From Oligoflexia bacterium (GTDB taxonomy: Bacteria; Bdellovibrionota; UBA1018; CAIMNF01), in NCBI GenBank assembly GCA_903858975.1, contig CAIOKW010000286.1:1-5354 (forward strand): DNA of 5,354 nucleotides. The letters are read 5' to 3'. Positions within the stretch are counted from its first letter, which is position 1; every line of letters starts with the position of its first letter. The position numbers were made by a program, and so were the translations under genes. Positions 4,979 to 5,354 of this stretch are shown here, piece after piece. Below the pieces are notes generated by a model. That model did no database searches. It saw only the letters and a list, made by a program, of their open reading frames with translations, and was not told the origin of the DNA.

Positions 4979-5354
4979 TTAAATAATAACTGCACCATCA
5001 ATATTTGTAAACACGTTTCCACTTAAATTATTTCTATCCATGGCTGTGATTACAGTTCTACTTGGAACACTCACAATCAACGCAGCTTTATCCGTTAAAA
5101 CCAGTGTATCTTGCACACCTTTAGAATCTGCTTTGGTGATTGCATCATTCATCCGAGACATCGTCTCTGGATCAAATTGAATATTTCTTTCTTTCAATCT
5201 TTGAGTCGCATGAGCAGAAAACTTTATTCCCTGCCCGATTTGACTTAATGATTGCGTCGCCTGAGGTATTGACTCCGGCGCTTTTGGCTTCATCGCTTGC
5301 TGTAAGCTTTGATCAAACTCACCCTTCTGAATCGGCGCTTCTCCAGGCGTCCTC
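4979..5354 (-). CDS. Flagellar operon protein (TIGR02530-like family), 5' end beyond the window
   Basis: This small conserved protein is encoded beside flgD and flgE in many bacteria; its exact role is not established. The visible part ends with the family signature: IKFSAHATQRLKERNI, then a helical stretch (MSRMNDAITKADSKGVQDTL), VLTDKAALIVSVPSRTVITA and the terminal NVFTNIDGAVII. An internal ATG at 5293 could be taken as the start, but the frame stays open to the edge, adding at least 20 codons (including GEFDQSLQQA). That part resembles the N-terminal 'FxxxLxxA' helix seen before the signature in other members, so the true start is probably outside the window. Gene order predicts flgD, and perhaps fliK, just upstream. 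A separate transcript for flgE is possible because 175 bases separate the two genes. Confidence 0.85.
   Translation of the reverse strand, partial: RTPGEAPIQKGEFDQSLQQAMKPKAPESIPQATQSLSQIGQGIKFSAHATQRLKERNIQFDPETMSRMNDAITKADSKGVQDTLVLTDKAALIVSVPSRTVITAMDRNNLSGNVFTNIDGAVII

Noticed and set aside
1..5354. Mobile element, prophage, CRISPR, defence or other undescribed multi-gene system
   Set aside because: All convincing genes are core flagellar genes in conserved order; no direct-repeat arrays, transposase, integrase or attachment-like repeats were seen.

Overview
This window is a stretch of bacterial flagellar genes, all on the minus strand, so it is read here from the right edge to the left edge. 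In transcription order it holds the 3' part of a small conserved flagellar-operon protein, flgE (hook), fliL (stator-associated), fliM and fliN (C-ring switch), an enlarged fliO (export apparatus), and the first few codons of what is probably fliP. Gene content, the fliL-fliM-fliN-fliO-(fliP) order, single-membrane-style FliL and FliO, moderate GC and a sigma-54-type promoter point to a motile Gram-negative bacterium. The FlgE and FliM N-termini look most like those of Bdellovibrio-type (Bdellovibrionota) or other former deltaproteobacteria. That placement comes from memory of the families and is not a search result.

The right-hand part (about 3414-5354) is a hook unit. A protein of the 'flagellar operon protein' family (normally next to flgD) enters from the edge and ends at 4979. 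A 175-base gap follows, with a possible promoter and three successive RNA hairpins, then flgE. flgE ends in a hairpin that includes its stop codon, followed by a strong intrinsic-terminator-like structure (3413-3485).

The left-hand part (1-3371) is a motor/export operon. A good match to a sigma-54 promoter (3356-3371) sits between the terminator and fliL. fliL, fliM, fliN and fliO then follow with gaps of 29, 19 and 44 bases, and the end of fliO overlaps the presumed fliP start as ATGA. FliM and FliN form the switch that receives CheY-P and the cytoplasmic ring, FliL surrounds the stator units, and FliO helps assemble the FliP core of the export gate. One transcript would therefore supply C-ring, stator accessory and export-gate parts, separately from the hook transcript.

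No mobile element, CRISPR array, tRNA or rRNA was seen. There is no sign of an unknown multi-gene system; the unusual points are inside otherwise ordinary flagellar genes. These are an AMIN-like secreted domain fused to FliO, a His/Gly/Glu repeat linker in FliL, a wobble-pair-rich structured flgE leader with short complementarity to the flgE 3' end, and a fliL start region whose best Shine-Dalgarno points to a different, out-of-frame ATG. The longest stretches without a gene are 193 bases (3327-3519) and 175 bases (4804-4978), both described below.
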